Shown here in pieces: positions 13,087 to 14,065 of a stretch of 14,065 nucleotides of DNA. Position 1 is the stretch's first letter. Each line of letters starts with the position of its first letter. The position numbers and the translations under genes were made by a program. Below the pieces are notes generated by a model. It had not been told where the DNA came from and made no database searches. It worked only from the letters and a program-made list of their open reading frames with translations. Origin of the DNA: JABAYQ01 sp018608925 (lineage in GTDB: Bacteria; Bacteroidota; Bacteroidia; Flavobacteriales; UBA7312); the NCBI GenBank assembly GCA_037625715.1, contig JASJHQ010000019.1, positions 1 to 14,065 of the forward strand. The letters are read 5' to 3'.

Positions 13087-14065
13087 ATGAAAGGAAAGAA
13101 GACAATTTTGATGATTTTAGACGGCTGGGGACATGGAGATCATTCTAAATCGGACGCAATATTTAATGCCAAAACACCATTTATAGACTCTCTATACAAA
13201 GATGCTCTTAGCTCGGAATTACTCACTCACGGAGAACACGTGGGCTTACCAGACGGGCAAATGGGAAACTCTGAAGTCGGTCATTTAAATATTGGGGCAG
13301 GAAGGGTTATTTTTCAAGACTTAGCTAAAATAAATAATGCTGTTAAAAACGACGAAATAGGAGTTAATGAACAACTACTAGCCTCATTTCGTTATTGTTT
13401 AGATAATAACAAACCCCTTCATTTAATGGGATTGGTTTCTGACGGAGGAATTCATTCTCACAACAAACACCTTTACGAGATTTGCCGAATGGCTAAGCAA
13501 CATCAGCTAAAAGAAGTCTACATTCATGCTTTTACCGATGGAAGAGACACAGACCCAAAGAGCGCAATAAAATTTATTGAAGAATTACAATCCAATCTTT
13601 ACGGAGCAAAAATTGCCAGCCTATGTGGTCGCTATTACTCAATGGACCGAGATAATAGATGGGAAAGAATTAAACTAGCTTATGATCTTTTGGTAAATGG
13701 TAAAGGTCAAAAAAGTAATAATATATTGGAAAGCATTCTATCGTCATACCAAGAAGGAATAACCGACGAATTTATTAAACCATTGGTTTGTATAGACCAA
13801 GAAGAAAGGCCGATTGCAACTATCGGAAATGGAGATGGGCTTATTTGTTTTAATTTCAGAACAGATAGATGTAGGGAGATTTCGAGCGTATTAACCCAAC
13901 AAAACATGGAAGATTTTAGAATGTCTAAGCTAGATATTCATTACACTACCATGACCGAATATGACAAAACATTCGAAAACGTTAACGTTCTATTCAAAAA
14001 AGACAACTTAAAAAACACTCTAGGGGAAGTTATTGCCGATAACAACCTTCACCAAATAAGAATTG
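13087..14065 (+). CDS. gpmI: 2,3-bisphosphoglycerate-independent phosphoglycerate mutase, C-terminus beyond window
   Basis: The frame is open from the ATG at 13087 to the window end (about 326 of roughly 510 residues). The enzyme converts 3- to 2-phosphoglycerate in glycolysis and gluconeogenesis, using two Mn ions. The first metal Asp is D12 in MILDGWG. The catalytic Ser is S62 in LPDGQMGNSEVGH, and SDGGIHSH carries H123. The substrate-contact motif FTDGRDT and the GRYYSMDRD block follow. All visible catalytic residues align by number with the Geobacillus enzyme. This is a housekeeping gene with no evident functional link to the carotenoid region. Confidence 0.96.
   Translation, partial: MKGKKTILMILDGWGHGDHSKSDAIFNAKTPFIDSLYKDALSSELLTHGEHVGLPDGQMGNSEVGHLNIGAGRVIFQDLAKINNAVKNDEIGVNEQLLASFRYCLDNNKPLHLMGLVSDGGIHSHNKHLYEICRMAKQHQLKEVYIHAFTDGRDTDPKSAIKFIEELQSNLYGAKIASLCGRYYSMDRDNRWERIKLAYDLLVNGKGQKSNNILESILSSYQEGITDEFIKPLVCIDQEERPIATIGNGDGLICFNFRTDRCREISSVLTQQNMEDFRMSKLDIHYTTMTEYDKTFENVNVLFKKDNLKNTLGEVIADNNLHQIRI

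Noticed and set aside
13707..13907. Minus-strand open frame of 66 codons inside gpmI
   Set aside because: Antisense to conserved GpmI sequence, with no promoter or recognizable features.

Overview
This window looks like a chromosomal segment of a marine-type Flavobacteriia (Bacteroidota) bacterium. It is AT-rich (about one third GC by eye). Ribosome-binding sites of the Shine-Dalgarno type are rare, and several genes are preceded by TAnnTTTG boxes, the Bacteroidota -7 promoter motif. Other lineage marks are a TonB-dependent receptor with an N-terminal carboxypeptidase-regulatory-like domain, a C-terminal tail resembling a type IX secretion (T9SS) sorting domain, and a carotenoid operon containing type I IPP isomerase and a CrtZ-type hydroxylase.

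Layout. (1) 1-3177, minus strand: a membrane-anchored YkuE/LpxG-type metallophosphoesterase, followed 4 nt later by a TonB-dependent receptor that runs off the left edge. (2) 3220-4258, minus: a MerR-family regulator with a cobalamin-binding domain (CarH/LitR type), translationally coupled to an upstream 54-residue basic ORF. (3) 4259-4394: a divergent intergenic region with a good minus-strand promoter, a plus-strand -7 box and several TGTA/TACA half-sites. (4) 4395-10418, plus: eight tightly packed genes with gaps of -11 to +14 nt. In order they are a secreted cupredoxin-FAS1-FAS1 protein, an exported Cys-type glutathione peroxidase, a PTPS/QueD-family pterin enzyme, crtI, crtB, an unknown secreted protein, idi and crtZ. 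(5) 10415-12548, minus: outer-membrane porin, FMN_bind-domain secreted protein and a four-helix membrane protein. This operon converges on crtZ with both stop codons inside a shared CTAG. (6) 12677-14065, plus: a small lipoprotein and a partial gpmI.

How it fits together. The regulator keeps the CarH signatures (W-x9-EH and E-x-H-x-x-G), so it probably binds a cobalamin cofactor and may act as a B12-dependent light sensor. Its gene is divergent from a single polycistronic unit that combines carotenoid synthesis (IPP/DMAPP balance, phytoene synthesis, desaturation, ring hydroxylation) with peroxide detoxification, a pterin enzyme and a secreted copper/fasciclin protein. The simplest reading is a light- or photo-oxidative-stress regulon. 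No lycopene cyclase, crtE or photolyase gene is present in this window. The regulator also lacks the His next to the conserved Trp that caps cobalt after photolysis in Thermus CarH. The porin/FMN_bind/membrane-protein trio is a second, less understood unit that suggests extracytosolic flavin redox chemistry.

No RNA genes, insertion sequences, CRISPR arrays or phage genes were seen. No gene-free gap exceeds about 130 nt.
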